Below are positions 1 through 12,374 of a stretch of 64,000 nt of DNA, piece by piece; the first letter of the stretch is position 1; every line of letters begins with the position of its first letter. Made by a program: the position numbers and the translations under genes. The notes beneath the pieces are model-generated. The model was not told the origin of the DNA. It saw only the letters and a program-made list of their open reading frames with translations, and did not search any database. The stretch is from the NCBI RefSeq assembly GCF_963662255.1, contig NC_085080.1:310001-374000 (forward strand), written 5' to 3'. This DNA comes from Cinclus cinclus. Its lineage: Eukaryota > Chordata > Aves > Passeriformes > Cinclidae.

Positions 1-3000
1 CCGAGTGCCCTGAGCCTGCTCGGGATAATTCCTCTGGGCTGTGCTGGTCTTGTACGAGCTGTGCCTGCACTGCCAAGCAGCAGAGATGGCAGCTCAAGGC
101 TGAGCAGGGCTCAGGCCCAGAGGCACAGCAATTACCTCCTGTGACTGTGCCTGGCATCGCCTCCCTTCCTGCAATGGAGATATTTCTTCTTCCAGGAAAT
201 GCTTCCTTCAGCACAGCCTCCCCATCCACTTCTGGTGGGAGAAAAAGGGACAGCTGGATGAGATGGAACCGTTCCCCATTGGGAAGGTGGTACCTTCAGG
301 AGGCAATGCTTATGAAAGGCATTGATAAGGATCAGGAAAAGGCCCAGGCTCTTCAGGCTACCCACAGCACTCCACTCTCCAAACAGCTGCCCCTTCTAAT
401 CTAGCCCAAGTCCAGGAAATTTTAGGGGATCCCAGGGTGTGTATGAGCCATGGAACAGTTTGGGCTCCCTGTCAGCTGATGGCAAATGCCTTCCTGCAGA
501 GGCTGGGGAGAAGCTGCAGCCAGCCCAGGCTGGGAAACAGCCCTGCAGGTTGTGACAGCAGCAGCAGTGGGGCTGAGAGGCTGCCATGGATCCCTTCCCA
601 CTGTGCTGGGCAATGCGTGTCCAGATGTGCAGAAAAAGCCCCCAGCTGCTGAGTCTCAGGAGAAAGCTGAGGGAAATGCACCCACCACGCCCTTTCTGCA
701 ATTCCTTCAAAATTGGTTCCAGGATGTCATTTGAATCAAGCGCTTCCTTCTCTCCTCTAAGTTTGTTCATCCCTCTTGGAGGACCTTAACAGAATGTCGT
801 TCCATTTCAGATGAATGGATCCCACAAAAGCAGTGCTCAGCCTGTGGTGTCAGCAGGGACACACGACTCACCCCTGCCACGGGAGATGGGCTTGGGTGCA
901 GCAACCAGACCAGGAGCTGGAGAAATCCTCCCTGCAGACACACCTGTAACTCAACAGCCACAGAAGCTTCTGTCACCTGCTGCCTGCCAGGTTGTCAATG
1001 ATTATTCCTTGGTGGCACAGTGAGAACATACCTGCAGGAGGCTCCAAGGGCTTCAAAACTTTATGCAGCCAAGGTAATGGAGAAGCATTCCCAGGAAGCT
1101 CACCTGGAAGAGAGCACTGATGAGAACCATTTCCATGGTGTGCTGGGATCCCCTTCTGCCTTAGGAAACTGGGCTCTGCAGGGGGCTCGGGTAAGGATTT
1201 GGGAGCCAGATGTGAATGGACATGGCCGAAGCTGCAAAGGGGCCTGGGGAGCTCTGGGCTGGCTCTGGTCATTCTGCCCACTCTTTCCATGCACTCTGCA
1301 ACATCTCTGCAGGGGCAGCTGGTCAAGCCCAGGGCTTGTTGGGACACTCTCCCTCCCTTCCTGTGACATAGCCCAGCACAGAACTGGTCTTCCGAGTGCC
1401 AGCCCCTCCCAGGTTTTGAGCAGTGTCTCCCCCAGAGGAACCCTAGCGGGACTGCTCAGTACCCGAGTGCCCTGAGCCTGCTCGAATAATTCCTCTGGGC
1501 TGTGCAGGTCTTGTGCGGGCTGTGCCTGCACTGCCAAGCAGCAGAGATGGCAGCTCAAGGCTGAGCAGGGCTCAGGCCCAGAGGCACAGCAATTACCTCC
1601 TGTGACTGTGCCTGGCATCGCCTCCCTTCCTGCAGCCGAGGTTGGCACAGAACCACTGCTTCCTCCGGGAAATGCTTCCTTCTGCACAGTCTTTCCTTTC
1701 ATTTCTGCAGAAAGGAAAAGGGACAGCTGGATGAGATGGAAACGTTCCCCATTGGGGAGGTGGCACCTTCAGGACACAATAATTTTGATAGACATGGATA
1801 AGGGACAGAAAGCACCGAGGATTTTGGGACCCTCTGAGGCTGGTCACTTCTCCAAACAGCCCCTACACCTGAACTACCATGAGGCCAGGAAATTACAGGG
1901 GATCTCAGGGTGTGCATGGCCCATGGTGCAGTTTGGGCTCCCTATCAGCTGATGCCAAATGCCTTCCTGCAGAGGCTGGGGAGAAGCTGCAGCCAGCCCA
2001 GGCTGGGAAACAGCCCTGCAGGGTGTGACAGCAGTAGTAGCATGGCACAGAGACTGCCATGGATCCCTTCCCACTGTGCTCGGCACGGCATGTCCAGATG
2101 TGCAGAGAAAGTCCCCGGCTGCAGAGTTTCAGGAGAAGGCTGAGGGAAATGCACCCACCTTGTCCTCCCTGCAGCATTTCCTTCAGCATTTGCTGCATGC
2201 CTTCGGATGGATCCAGGGACATCTTGAGCGCTTTGTCTCGGATATTTCCTGTTGGAGGTCCTTAAAACAAAGTAGTTCAATTTCCCAGGAATGGATCCCT
2301 CAAAAGCAGTGCTCAGCCTGTGGGGTCAGCAGGGACACACTACTCACCCCTGCCATGGGAGCTGGGCTTGGGTGCAGCATCCTGGCCAGAATTTGGAGAA
2401 CTCCTCCCTGCAGACACACCTGTAACTCAACAGCCACAGAAGCCTCTGTCATTTCTGCTGCTCTGCATGGGCAGGACTGAGCCACAGGAGCTGTGAGGGG
2501 ATTGCACAGGGCGAGGGCACACACGTGCACGGCTCTGTCCTGGCACATGCAGCGATGCCCCCCTGGCCCAGCTTTGGGCTCTGAGCTGGCAGCTCCCCCA
2601 GGGGGAAAGGCCTTGACCTACCCTCACCATCTCCCAGAGGCTCAGTCCTGGATGTAGGTTGGGAAGCCAGAGCACCTTCCCCAACAGGTTCATCTGCAAA
2701 GAAAGGCAGGACAGAACAGTTCCCAGCACTGCAGGAGATGCTCAGGCTGCCTGGGGCTGGCAAAGGAGCCCCACAAGGCACATCCCTGGGCAAAGCCCTG
2801 GGCCCTTCCCTTCCCTCTCTGCTCTTCTCCATGGCTGCACACAGCACATGGAAGGACACACTGGCATTGTGCATGGGAAGAGGACTGACAGCTAAATGCT
2901 CCTTCCTCCCACTGACAGCAATCCTGTGGGATTACTTGGGGCTCCAGAAGAGAGAGGGCAAGGATTCCAGAAACCATCAACCCTGAGATGATCTTAAGGG

Positions 3001-3492
3001 AAATGGGACACAAGTGAGCTCTTGCCACATTGACACTGCTTATTCTGTCAGGAAGAGGGAATTGAGAACTTGCCTCCAACATCCTCCAAGAACTTGAAAC
3101 CATCCTTCACTACAACATCCAGAAAACCCATGTCCTGATCCCCATCTAGAAGGGAACACAGATCAGAACCATTTCCATGGTGTGCAGGGATCCCCTTCTG
3201 CCTTAGGGATCTGGGCGGTGCAAGGGGCTTGGGTAAGTCTGTGGGACCAGATGTGAATGGACATGGCCAACACTGGTTGTTCTCTCCCTCCCACAGAGGA
3301 AAGCCTCCCTTGAGAGGTATGGAAAACCATCCCCAGAGCTTCCTGGGGAGAATGCAGCGCTGTCCCCAGAAAGGGGAGCCAGGCCATGGGCTCACCTGCT
3401 CCCTTCACTTGCCACGGAGCTGCCTGGGCAGCCCTGGCAGGCAGGGTCACTGCCAGGAGGAGCAGGAGGAAGAGTTGCAGAGGAAGGCCCAT
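1..3492 (-). CDS. 5' part of a cassette-exon type I membrane/secreted protein gene (unrecognised family), runs off the left edge
   Basis: I do not recognise this gene. Reading the minus strand, I see a chain of short exons with GT-AG borders (one GC donor), all stop-free and all joined in phase 1: signal-peptide exon 3396-3492; C 3074-3145; D 2628-2693; E 2348-2419; A 2159-2248; B 1597-1704; C 1032-1103; E 872-943; A 686-772; B 136-231. The first exon encodes a typical secretion leader (MGLPLQLFLLLLLAV...). The remaining exons form two cassettes, C-D-E-A-B and C-E-A-B, of about 115-135 residues each. They are rich in Ser, Gly, Pro, Lys and Glu, with almost no Cys and no domain I can name. Possible N-glycosylation sites are N-A-S in the second C exon and N-I-S in the second B exon. 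The 3' end lies beyond position 1. By comparison with the gene at 56206-64000 it should end in a transmembrane and a cytoplasmic exon. The exon model is inferred; phase consistency across ten exons is strong support. Confidence 0.72.
3396..3492 (-). CDS. signal-peptide exon of the left cassette gene
   Basis: The ATG reads from 3492 on the minus strand. The coding part is 97 nt and ends in phase 1 at a GTGAGC donor. It encodes a short N-region, a leucine-rich hydrophobic core and small residues before a likely cleavage site (LPARAAQA), as expected for a secreted or type I membrane protein. No other start in this exon gives a leader of this type. Confidence 0.75.
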
Positions 3493-3780
3493 GGTGCCTT
3501 GCCCGCTGCCAGTCCCAAAGCTCTTGCTGCCACCGCTGTCCTGACACTGCTGTCCCAGTGTCAGCACCACTGCCGCCGCCGCTGCTGCTGCTGCAACAGT
3601 TGTGGTCTGGGACTGACTGGTCGGTGGCTGTGGTGCTGTGCAACCACAGGGCTCTGGCACATCTGTGACCTCAGATGCTGCTGTGACCTCAGCCTGACGT
3701 CATCCCAGAGCCTGCTGTGAGCTCATGGCCTTTGCTATCCCCCCAGAGTGTACCCTCATCAGTATAAATGGGCTGCCCTG
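3493..3780 (-). promoter_or_regulatory. probable promoter of the left cassette gene with a palindromic CRE
   Basis: This is the region just upstream of the signal-peptide ATG on the minus strand. It contains a perfect cAMP-response element TGACGTCA at 3695-3702. Two TGACCTCA-like half sites lie next to it at about 3665-3692. There is also a run of GCC/GCT triplets at about 3570-3595. No TATA box is evident on the sense strand. Assignment as a promoter rests on position and on the CRE. Confidence 0.45.
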
Positions 3781-3781
3781 A

Positions 3782-3900
3782 TTGTCAATGTTTTTCTTGA
3801 TCAATGGGCCATTGCTTAGGAAGACTTTTGTTTTGCCTGCTGAAACTGTTGGTCAGGCTGTGTCCCTGGACATGCTCTTGATATCTTCCTGCATTAGTGG
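3782..3900. repeat. block homologous to 55590-55670
   Basis: The stretch around 'gcctgctgaaactgttggtc' (from 3836) is clearly similar to the stretch at 55608-55670, including the shared 'caggctgtgtccct'. On the left it lies upstream of a cassette gene's 5' end. On the right it lies downstream of another's 3' end, as expected for the junction between tandem gene copies. Confidence 0.5.
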
Positions 3901-4075
3901 GGATCAAAGAGACACATATCCCCCTATGCATCTAAAGAGATTGCTTTCTTATAGAAATCTCCCCCGTTTTATACCTTTAATCTCAACCAGACACAACCAA
4001 ACCTGTAGAGAAGATGGGCACCCATTGTCTGGCTCAGCTCTGCCCATGCATCTTTTGCCCCAGTCTGCTTCCCAT

Positions 4076-4691
4076 TCATACGCTGTCCTCACGTTCCTCC
4101 TCATAACTGCCTCTCATTCTGAATGGCAAGGGAGGAGTCAGTGCTAACTTGGGAATCACCTTTGGGAATATCAGCCTGAACTGGAGGATTAACAACGGCC
4201 AAGTAGGGATTTGGGGAAAGGTCCTTGAGAGCCTGAGCATCACTCTCAAGGCCAGGGTACTGACAAGTCTGTGGGGGGCCAGGGAGTCGGGGGCTCTCCT
4301 GCGCTGCATTGCAGTTTGCCTGGCACAGACTTTCCAGTGCAGGGGACAAGGGGTTTGGATCAGGGGATGGGGGGTTGGGGGGGTTCGTTTGAGCTTTTCC
4401 TCCACTTTCCATTCCTCATCTAACACCCACCGAGTTAGCACAAATAATGGTAAGAATTTAGCAATCCAGGCATCCCCTTTATTTGTTAACTCTGTCAATC
4501 TGCTTCCAACAGTATTCCAAAAAGGAATGGTTGGTTTTGCCTCGGGGGATACCCTTGGAAAGCAGAGGAAAAGCCATTGAACAAACTGTGCTAACAACCA
4601 CTTGGAAAACTTTCCTTTCCCTCCCTCCCTCCAAGTTACCCACAATTAGGAAATAAGTCCCCCTCTGCTGTGCTGACAGTCTAGCACCCAT
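4076..4691 (-). pseudogene. endogenous retrovirus gag fragment (matrix and proline-rich region)
   Basis: On the minus strand a Gag-like start (MGARLSAQQRG..., a myristoylation-type Met-Gly) begins at 4691. It continues for about 70 residues into a stop; the reading then passes to another frame (about 4645-4076) that includes a proline-rich stretch (TPPTPHP...). This order is typical of the matrix region and linker of retroviral Gag. No capsid, pol or env follows; the homology ends near 4.07 kb, so it is a truncated remnant. The LTR and leader at 5.1-5.8 kb belong to it. The virus class is not certain. Confidence 0.55.
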
Positions 4692-5129
4692 ATTCCCTGA
4701 TCTTAAGCTGCATTGGCACAACAAAATTCTACTCTCCACTGCAGCAAAAAGAGACAACAAACTGAAGATACGAGTCCAGGGCCAGCTTTAGTTCCAGGGA
4801 CAGGGAGCCATCTCTGCAGCTAACTACTGCAGCCTGTAGGTTCATGGGCTCCCCCTCCAGCCCCGGGGGCCAATGCACCCTTCCCTCTACCTGGAGCACC
4901 CTCAGTCTAACTTGGGGGATAGGATACTCACCCTCCTTTTGGTCCACTGGACAGGAGCTGCAGCAAAAATCCTCCTTCAGGGAAGTGTTCCCCAGCTGCT
5001 AGAGGTTAGCACTTCATCCCCCAAATCAGCTGCTGGAGAAACCTTTCCAGTCGGCTGCGCTCGGAGGCAGCTGAGAGCCAGACCTGCTTTGGGTTAAAAT
5101 CCACAGTTCATCCCTGGGCTCCGCTCACC

Positions 5130-5830
5130 GGGGCCTGACGGTGGACACCAAGTGAGGCAACAGCCAGAGCTGAACTCACTTTGCCACTGCGGCCCCATGC
5201 CTAGAGTGAGTTCCACCCCAGGAACAGGAGGCCTTAGATGGAGCTAGAGCTATTGCTCCATGGCCTTTTTAGCTGCCAGCCTGCATTCCAAGGAGGCAAG
5301 GAGGAGGGGGAGGTCTTTTGCACGGGACAAAAAGGATTTATTACTCTGGGCAATTTGTGGGGCAAAAGGCAAAAATGGAGAAGGTGCAACAACTTAAACA
5401 TAGGGGAGGTTTGAGGGGAAGGTACAAATTCTTAGCAAATTGGAGAAGTTCTGGGGAAGGGTAAAGGGTAGGGTTCACAAAGGCATTGTCCAATGAGGGA
5501 GGCAGGGGGGGAAAACTGGGTCACATGAACTAAAGAGACCTGGAGTTCTAGGGGATTTCCAAAGGGGAATTCCAAGCAGGGGGTTGGCACAAAGCAGGAC
5601 TGACAGGTAGTTCAGGACAGATTAACCAAGTGGGTGGGAGGCTGTAATTTTGGACTAAACCATTAACTTGGGCAAGAACAGAACATACTATTGACAAGAA
5701 GCACACTGCAACACGCCTCTGTGTGAGCTGAGGATCCACACGCTTAGGAGGGAGGGAAGAACCTTTTTGGGAGGGCTTTCTACCTCACTGTCTCCAAAAT
5801 CTCGGTCTTTGCCCCAGTTCATCACCATTT
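5130..5830 (-). repeat. 5' LTR and leader of the truncated provirus
   Basis: Read on the minus strand, the block contains a polyadenylation signal AATAAA (plus-strand complement at about 5336-5341) followed by a U5-like stretch. This leads through a short leader to the Gag start at 4691. The outer boundary near 5830 is approximate, because no target-site duplication could be identified. LTR identity is inferred from the polyA signal and its position before gag. Confidence 0.45.
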
Positions 5831-5834
5831 GGCT

Positions 5835-7335
5835 GTGGAAGGTGCCCTTGGGCCATAGGAAATCAAAGTCCTGGAGTCACTGAAGTTGGATGGAGTTGTA
5901 CTGGTTTATTAACTTACATTTTTTTTGTTGTGAGATAGGATTAGGAGCAAGGCAAAAAACAGGTTTAACTTTAAATGGTTTAAAGAAAAGTTGATTACTA
6001 GAAACTATAAGAAAAAAACTTAGAATAAAACTTTACACTACTTGCTCTCTTCCACATGCCTTTTTTTTAATACTGAAAATGTACAAGAAACAACTCAGTT
6101 CACCATCTTTAAAAGAGTTTTTTACTAATTTATTTGAAAGAGGAGACTTTGTTTTTCAGTCTATGGAGGTTTCTTCACATGAAACAGTTTTCTTGTGGTT
6201 TTGATGTTACAGTGATTAGCTGCTCAGGAGAATGGAAATTTCATTACTATGTAAAAACCCTTTATTCAGACTAACAGTTTTTCTCTTAACTATTATTGAG
6301 GACTATACTGACTTAGTAGGCACACTTTAAGGATTATAGATCTAAAAAAAAAGCTTACTTTATTTTAGATAACAGAGGGGTTTTCTTCTCTTTTGTTTTT
6401 TGGGGAGGGGCAGAACAGTAGGGGGTTTTTTATTATTTAAACTTAGAGGACTACAGCAATTTTAACATTTGTTCACTTAAATACTAATGCTTTTGTTTAT
6501 ACAGTTGGAAAGGTCATATTCACTCCATAACATTTTTATGTCTTATAGAGGAAACAAGAGTCTTTTCTCCATAGTTTAAAAAGAGAAATTTTAGTTCCTG
6601 ACTTTTCTCCTAGCTTTATTTAGGATTTGACTTTTCTTTTTGTTTGACTTCACAGTTTTGATATTGTTTGTGTATTACTATTTCTGGGGGGATTTTTTTC
6701 TTTTTTTTTTTCTATTTTGTTTGCTTGTTTTTGGTAAAGTTTTATTCAGGGCATTGAAGGAGTTAATGCCTTACCCAGGCAGCAGAGGGTTCTGTGATTT
6801 TCTCCAGGTGGGGCAGTTGCAGTTATTTATGATCAAGAGCCTTTCAAGGTGCCACGCTGGGGGCTGGGTGAGGACTGTAGGGTTTAGTCAGGGAAGTGGT
6901 GATGAGTTTCTGCTTTCATGGCTGTTCTCTGGCGCCAGCTGCACTCAATTCCAGCCGCGGGCCGGGGGCTCTTCCTCCATCCTGCCCTGCTAGCAGGGCT
7001 GTGGGGCCCTGCCAGAACGGGGCTCAGCTGTTTTTCCCCAGGCTCCCTGGGCAGCGGGGCGGTCCCGGCCGTTCGGAGCCGCTCTGGGCCAGCGGCAGGG
7101 CAGGCTTTTGCCAAGCCGCGGCCACGCCGCTGGAGGGGGAGGCGCTAGGATGTCAGCAACGGGCCTTTCCTTTCCCTGGCTCTCGGGGCTCCTGACTGAA
7201 GACAGGGCCCAGCAGCTTCCTGAGCCCTGCCTCAGAGCCCACCTAAACCTGCCCGGCCCGGGCCGCTGTGACTTTGTGAGAGGCTCCAAGGGAAAGAGAA
7301 CTTACCCGGGGATTTCTCTCTTCACACCTGCGTCT
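5835..7335. other. non-coding stretch: AT-rich, then GC-rich
   Basis: From about 5.9 to 6.75 kb the sequence is AT-rich with many poly-T and poly-A runs and no convincing exon. From about 6.9 to 7.3 kb it becomes GC-rich with several CpG sites (around 6950-7150). I see no gene that I can support; the short open frames here lack homology or splice structure that I can recognise. Confidence 0.5.
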
Positions 7336-7676
7336 CACAGAGAGGCATAAGCTTGCTTATTGGTCTTGTAACAACGTGTCAATATTAAAAATACGACTGA
7401 TTGGTTCTTGTCAGATACAAGGGAGACTGCCCAGGCCCCGGCAGGTAGAAAACTGCAGGAAAACTTTACAAACCACCACACTGGAAAAGACTTCCAAGAA
7501 CATTCAATATTCCTGGATGCCACCAGAAGATAGGATTGAACACAGAAGATCTTCTGCAGTTGAAAGTCAACAAATCCGCTCTCCCCAAGGAATTCCCGAG
7601 GTCGGTTTCAGTCCCGATGGATGTTCCTGCCCCTGCATTCATCCAGGTGCCCACAGGGACACAGGATGATGCACAG

Positions 7677-7692
7677 CCCCCCCCCCCCCCCA
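7677..7692. repeat. poly-C run
   Basis: A near-uninterrupted run of about 15 cytosines lies just outside the outer end of the left inverted-repeat arm. Confidence 0.8.
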
Positions 7693-7768
7693 GCCAGGTG
7701 TCTTCCCAACATGGATGGCCAGGACCAGGCATCCCAGGGCTCTGCCCAGCGGGGCTCACTGGGGATCA

Positions 7769-8224
<456 letters not shown>

Positions 8225-8329
8225 CTAGGAGAGATTCAGGACAAACTCCCTGGCCTGAGGGACAAAATGTGTTTATGGATGGCTCTTCGAGGGCAGGAGA
8301 AGGGACAAGAGCTCCAAGACACGCTCTGA

Positions 8330-9210
8330 TTAAGGAAAGGGAATTAGACCAAGCCCAGGTTACCGCCCACATGGTCAGCTCAACCGGCAGAGCTGTGTGT
8401 GCCTGCAAGAGCCTGGGACTGAAATGCCCCCTGCAGGAAGGCTCAAATATCTCCTGGTGACAGCATGTCAGCCAACGGGCCGGCAAAAGCAATTCGGAAT
8501 TCTTCAGCAATCACTGCATCTCTCCTTAAGGCATTTCTAAAACAAATACTTCCAAGATAAGGGATTGGGGAAGCAACAGACTCACATGGGGAACTCATTT
8601 TACAGCAAAGACCCTTCAGTGGCTATGGCTGCTTTAGGAATACCACAGGGACCTCCACAAGCCCTGGCACCCCCAGAGCTCTGATCAGGTAGAAAGAATG
8701 AAGGGAGAAATAAAGAAACTCCTTTACAAGCTGCTGATAGAAACCAAGATGCCATGGGTAAGGCTTTTACCATTGGCTTGGGCAAGAATAAGAGCCACAG
8801 CAGACACTCAATTCTCTCCCTTGTAACTGGTGTTGGGAATTCCTTACCCTGCTAATTCCCCACCCACTAGCCGTGCAGATAAGGGATACATATTTCAAAC
8901 AGTCTGTGACCACAATCCTGTCTCTTGCAAATCTCTCCCACAGGAAGCTGGGCTGGCACAGAGCCTGCCTTGGCACTTTGCTGCTCACGGCATCCAAGCG
9001 GGACATCGGCTCCTGCCTAAGGACTGCAAAGAAGCACCACTGGTGGCCAAGTGGCCCGGCCCATTCCAGGTGTCCCTGAGCACAGAAACAGCCGCCAGCA
9101 CAGCTCAACACGGGGGGACCCCTCACCCTCGGCTCAGGGTCTCTGAAGCCCCGGACATTTGGACTTCCCGGCTGCAGCACCAGCATGGGAGGCTGCCACT
9201 GACCCTGCCC
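8330..9210 (+). pseudogene. retroviral integrase remnant (left arm)
   Basis: Across several plus-strand frames I can follow a decayed integrase: a GTHFTAK core stretch, then a PWHPQSS..VERM stretch at about 8650-8700 that carries the catalytic-Glu region, and a C-terminal WPGPFQV..STE stretch near 9055-9085. The last is typical of the gammaretrovirus-like integrase C-terminus. Stops and frame changes break it. The same remnant is present on the minus strand of the right arm. Confidence 0.6.
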
Positions 9211-10400
9211 TGAAGGCAACGCAGCAGCAGCAGCAGCAGCCAGGGCTCCACAGCGGGGCAAGCCCCTGGGCCTGCCCACAGATCCTCTGCTGAAATCCTC
9301 TGCCTGGGCACCCTCCTTCGGCATCTCCAGCCACTGGGGACAATCCTTGCTGCCACTGCTGGAGCTTCGCTGCTTTCTGTGCCTGCACTCCCACAGCTGC
9401 TGGGGAAGACAGCGGCAGAATTCCACTCTGCCTCTCAATTCCACTCACACACTGGGCTGCCTGCGAGTCGATGCTTGGAAAATATACACACTTGACATTT
9501 TTAAACATCCTATTTCCCTACTCAGACTTGGTTTGCCTGTCCCTTCGGGAAAGGAATATTAAAGGCTTTTTTATGGAATGCTACCCCACTGAACAGGGAT
9601 GAGATTAACATCTCAACAGACTGGAATAACCCAAAAGATATCCACAAACATAACGACCATTAACAGAACACCAAGGACCAACAGCAACCACCAAGGAACA
9701 CCCACCCCAGACCCTGCCCCCTGCACAGCTGGAGACACCTGGTCTGGAAAAGGCCGACAAGGAAATCCAGGAGTCTGGACCTAATTAACATCAGAGGGGG
9801 AGAAATCCGGGTCCAGTAGGAAACCAAATAGTGAGAACTACACAACTTGCAAGCAATGAACATTAAAGCAACACATTGCAATGGGTTCAGACTGTATACA
9901 GTTTAGGAATAATCTAGTAAAATGCATGTGTCATGGCATGATTTTCTCTGCACACCTGGGCTATGTGTGGATGAAATTATTTCTGTCACCCATCCTGACC
10001 AGAATGAAGTAACGCCTTGACTATCTAACACTAAAGATAGTCTTGGAGAGTTTTTGTTTTTCCCGCAGTTTCAGTGACAAAAATTACACCATTAGAATAA
10101 TTTTTCGTTAATAATCCAACTTTTCTACTGTCACTTGGGCCAGGGAAGTGACAATCAATTTTTACAGCTAGGAGAAGTAGAAAAAACTTGATTGCAATGG
10201 AAATTTTTGGGTATCTTCCTCAATGGCTATTAGTGATGGCAAAATTTCCATCTGGGTTTTATGGTGCTCACCTTTAGGCTGCATTTTGCAAAACGAGAAG
10301 AGCTTTAAGGATGAAGCTTTAAAGCATATACAGTTGATAGAATACTGCTTAAAAGGAAAAAAAAGGATAAAAAAATAAAGCAAATTCTGTAGGTCCACCT

Positions 10401-10841
10401 GTGAGTTATCCAATGGCTGCTCTGGAAGAGAAGCAATGGCTCCAGGCAGCCAGGAGAGGAGCTTTAGAAATGCAAATTAACACTGCTGGGGCAAAGTGTG
10501 GAAAATGTACCCAGGTGTTCTTGCCTGGGGGAGGAATTGGGCTGACTCCCTCTGTCCCCCACCCCAAGCTCTGCCTGCTTGCACAGGTGGAATTTGCACA
10601 GCTCAAGGCAGAGTCCATAGTGTGGACATCTGACTGCAACAGAAACTGGTTAAGCTGCAAAGGGAAACAGCAAACAGAGAAGGTTGTGAAAACTTTACTA
10701 TCAAATGTCAGAGGGAACCATCCCTCTCCCCACTCCAACACGTGCTGTCACTGCCCAGGTTATAGAGAGTGTACCAGAGCACTGGGGTGTTTTTGCGAGC
10801 CTAGAAAAATCAGTTGGGAATCCAAGTATGTGATGATTTAA
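10401..10841 (+). CDS. unrecognised 146-codon open frame in the left arm
   Basis: This frame starts at 10401 with an MSYPMAALEEKQW-type N-terminus and is open for 146 codons. The other arm carries the same frame (minus strand, 30530-30090), with as far as I can see a single replacement (Glu to Gly). I recognise no domain; it has a Cys cluster (SNTCCHCPGY) near its C-terminus. The frame is conserved between arms simply because the arms are nearly identical, so openness alone is weak evidence for a protein. It may derive from the retroviral element in the arm. Confidence 0.25.
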   Translation: MSYPMAALEEKQWLQAARRGALEMQINTAGAKCGKCTQVFLPGGGIGLTPSVPHPKLCLLAQVEFAQLKAESIVWTSDCNRNWLSCKGKQQTEKVVKTLLSNVRGNHPSPHSNTCCHCPGYRECTRALGCFCEPRKISWESKYVMI

Positions 10842-11299
10842 TTAGAGAAAAGTGATCAATTGATGCATCCCTGGCTGCAAGGCATTGCCAAAAATGGGGA
10901 ACAGATTAGCAGAGACCAGAACAAATCCTACAAATCCATGGACCAGCCCCTGAGGGATTCCCAAAGGAATTCATATCAGGTGAAAGAAACTCCATACATA
11001 ATTTCAGTAGCATAATTAGGTTTACATTTGATTATTATTATTATTTAAAGACTATATTATCATTCCTCAAAATAGCAATAACCCAGACAGCTCCAGCTCC
11101 TGACCTTCCTACCAATCAATCCACTGAAATGAAGAATAAGACATTGCACCATGCCTTGGGATCAGATTAGCTGTTTAACAGAAGGAGGAAGAGTTTCAGG
11201 AAATTAAATGACTCAAACCACTGTTTGTAAATAGATGAAAACTAAAAATCATTACATTAATAACTGGAATGGTTCCAACTCCCCCTTAAAGTGTTAAAA

Positions 11300-11706
11300 C
11301 AATCTTCGAGCCATCTGCTGGAAGCTTGACCCTACTTTTTGAATGTCTTCCTGCTTCTGTGATTATCTCTCCGTCTGTGCGTGAGGCTCAATTCTATCTC
11401 ACCCAGTCTGGATGTTATAGTTTATTCTTTGGGTTCTTTTACTGGACCTTTAATTCTCTCGACATGAGTCCACTCCCACTCTGCGGTTCGCACAGCCGAT
11501 TCAGTGGTGAGCAGTACCTGAAAGGGACCTCCCCACTGAGGGGTTAAAAGCTGGCCTTTCTCTAAAAGACAGACGCTGAAGGCAATGTACATCAGGAGGC
11601 ATTTTTCTACATAGCAGCTTCCTGTTGAGTGTCGGAACAAGGAACTGAAGTGCTTGATGTGTCTGAAACTCAGGCAGAGGCCAGAGAGCACAGACTTAGG
11701 AAGCAC
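11300..11706 (-). pseudogene. gammaretrovirus-like integrase C-terminal fragment
   Basis: The minus strand carries a GGPFQVLLTTESAV stretch. It resembles the corresponding stretch of the provirus integrase at 50.2-50.9 kb and of the arm copies. Upstream residues are degraded and nothing downstream is intact. It is a short remnant just inside the inverted repeat. Confidence 0.55.
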
Positions 11707-11879
11707 TGTTGAACGAATACATAGTAGCAGGCAATCTATTCTTCATGGCTATTTCCACCCTAGTACTGCCCCACATGCTTCACCTATGGAAGTTGCTCAG
11801 CACTGCTGCCACAAGGAAACTGGCTTAAGGAGCATTACACTTATAGAGGGCTTATGCACCTGGCAGAGCCTCTTGTCTT

Positions 11880-12229
11880 GATGGCAGCAGTTTCTAGGGG
11901 CCCTGGGTGAGAGCAGCAGTGGATGCACATAATAATGCCACTTGTTCCTTGGTGTAATTCAAAAACTCTTGTTTGACATGTCAGATTTAAAAGCTCGGCA
12001 TAAATCAAAGCTGTGGACATGACTGTGAAATCTATTTAGAGAACAAACTCCCCTCCAAAGACACCCGTGCAAAGCATGCACATCTTACAGGGATTCAGTG
12101 GAACCTTAAACACTACTAAATTTGATGGAAATCACTGTACACAACCTTATATAAATTTTTGGCACACTTATACATAGGGCCGAATTCCTCTCCCTACAAG
12201 AAGAGAGTGAAACAGAGAGCCAGGAGCCA
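11880..12229. other. non-coding, no feature seen
   Basis: I see no coding, RNA or repeat feature that I can support between the integrase fragment and the CA repeat. Confidence 0.5.
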
Positions 12230-12253
12230 CTCCAGCCAGCAGAGCCCACCAGT

Positions 12254-12342
12254 GGCACACAGACAGACAGACACAAACACACACAGACATGTGGACACAG
12301 ATACAGGCACACACAGACACACACACACACACACACACACAG

Positions 12343-12374
<32 letters not shown>

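Noticed and set aside
8767..9444. 225-codon minus-strand frame (copy at 31425-32102)
   Set aside because: It runs antisense through the integrase remnant and a CAG tract, and is present twice only because of the inverted repeat.
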